Of a stretch of DNA of 64,000 nucleotides, positions 63,487-64,000 are shown in pieces. Below the pieces are notes generated by a model. It did not search any database. It was not told the DNA's origin and saw only the letters and a list, made by a program, of their open reading frames with translations. Numbering within the stretch: the first letter of the stretch is position 1; the number at the start of each line of letters is the position of its first letter. The translations under genes and the position numbers were made by a program. The stretch covers positions 45,582,317 to 45,646,316 of the forward strand of contig OX463781.1 in the NCBI GenBank assembly GCA_949825025.1, in the 5' to 3' direction. The stretch is from Siphlonurus alternatus (Eukaryota; Arthropoda; Insecta; Ephemeroptera; Siphlonuridae).

Positions 63487-63676
63487 TTCTAGGACAATTT
63501 GCTACTTGATAATTCGCTACCGGACAATTAGTTACCTGGACAATTTGCTACTTGGACCGTTCGCTACCCGGATAGTTTGTTACCGAGGACAGTTCACTAC
63601 CCGGACAGTTTGTTACCGAGGACAGTTCGCTACTCGGACAATTCATTACACGGGACAATTGGCTACTCGGTAAATT
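63487..63676. repeat. Degenerate tandem repeat of about 19-22 bp (GGACAATTCGCTACCC)
   Basis: About nine units alternating GGACAATTTGCTACTT, GGACAGTTTGTTACCGA and GGACAGTTCGCTACTC, with variable spacers. Non-coding. Confidence 0.88.
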
Positions 63677-64000
63677 CCATAAATCATGTGAAAAAATTGT
63701 TTTTTTTTTTTTTTTTCTCCTTCCCTTAATTTTTTTCCTTTATTTACACGTTGCTACATTTTTTTTATAAGTTACGAGAATAAATTATATGGGAGTGGGG
63801 AAGAAAAATAGAATCTTATTCATACACAACTCTTTGTTTAAAGACTAATTATTTAAAATAACACGTAGTAGTCATGGCACAATTAAAGAATTCTGATGTA
63901 AAAGATTTTTATATCAATGTTATTTTATTATTTCACAGAATAGGTTGTTATCTTGGCATGAAGTTTTAATACATAATAATGATATTAATATAGGTATTCT

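Noticed and set aside
63487..63676. CRISPR-like array
   Set aside because: The units are degenerate direct tandem repeats without unique spacers, in a eukaryotic context.

Overview
This is a eukaryotic, almost certainly arthropod, genomic window. It is AT-rich and intron-bearing, and it is dense in microsatellites ((CT)n, (TA)n, (TTTA)n), non-LTR retrotransposon sequence and palindromic non-autonomous DNA elements. A divergent ionotropic receptor carries the arthropod IR motif AYQSKLxSxLTVPxFEPE. Together with the repeat texture this suggests a crustacean, perhaps a decapod, but the species cannot be fixed from sequence alone.

Layout. (1) Positions 2130-31180, minus strand: the first two coding exons of a RasGRF-type Ras guanine nucleotide exchange factor. 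Exon 1 (31037-31180) and exon 2 (2130-2264) together encode the N-terminus and the first strands of the N-terminal PH domain. They are separated by a 28.8 kb intron. That intron holds a near-complete LINE (7766-11345), a second LINE relic, two hAT-type elements with perfect 8-bp target duplications, several palindromic elements, long microsatellites, and a 46-bp minisatellite that repeats the intron's own 3' splice site. A GC-rich promoter-like region lies at 31181-31500. (2) 36547-38205, plus strand: an intronless ionotropic receptor of 552 aa. (3) 39701-45831, minus strand: a three-exon gene for a 251-aa protein I do not recognise. (4) 49080-57630, minus strand: a complete eukaryotic elongation factor 2 kinase gene of 13 coding exons (696 aa), plus a probable untranslated first exon near 58 kb. 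(5) 59294-60841: a 1.5-kb DNA element with 36-bp perfect terminal inverted repeats. (6) 61340-63010, plus strand: two exons of an NAA15-like gene (auxiliary subunit of the NatA N-terminal acetyltransferase) with a frameshift, a stop codon and an insertion. This is a duplicated pseudogene or a damaged assembly.

Two families of near-perfect palindromes stand out. Five elements of 355-401 bp are hairpins along their whole length and are bounded by TTAA on both sides; four share ends like TTAAGGGTAAG or TTAAGGTAGAG. A second family (seven clear copies plus one decayed, about 320 bp, ends AATGGAGTACC or AATGGACAAC) carries either paired TGACGTCA sites or a tRNA B-box-like GGTTCGAATCC at its centre. 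Copies of both families sit in eEF2K introns.

The genes form no operon or pathway as a set. RasGRF (calcium-linked Ras activation) and eEF2K (calcium/calmodulin-dependent control of translation elongation) are neighbours only by position. All gene models were spliced by eye from GT/AG signals and reading-frame continuity, without transcript data.
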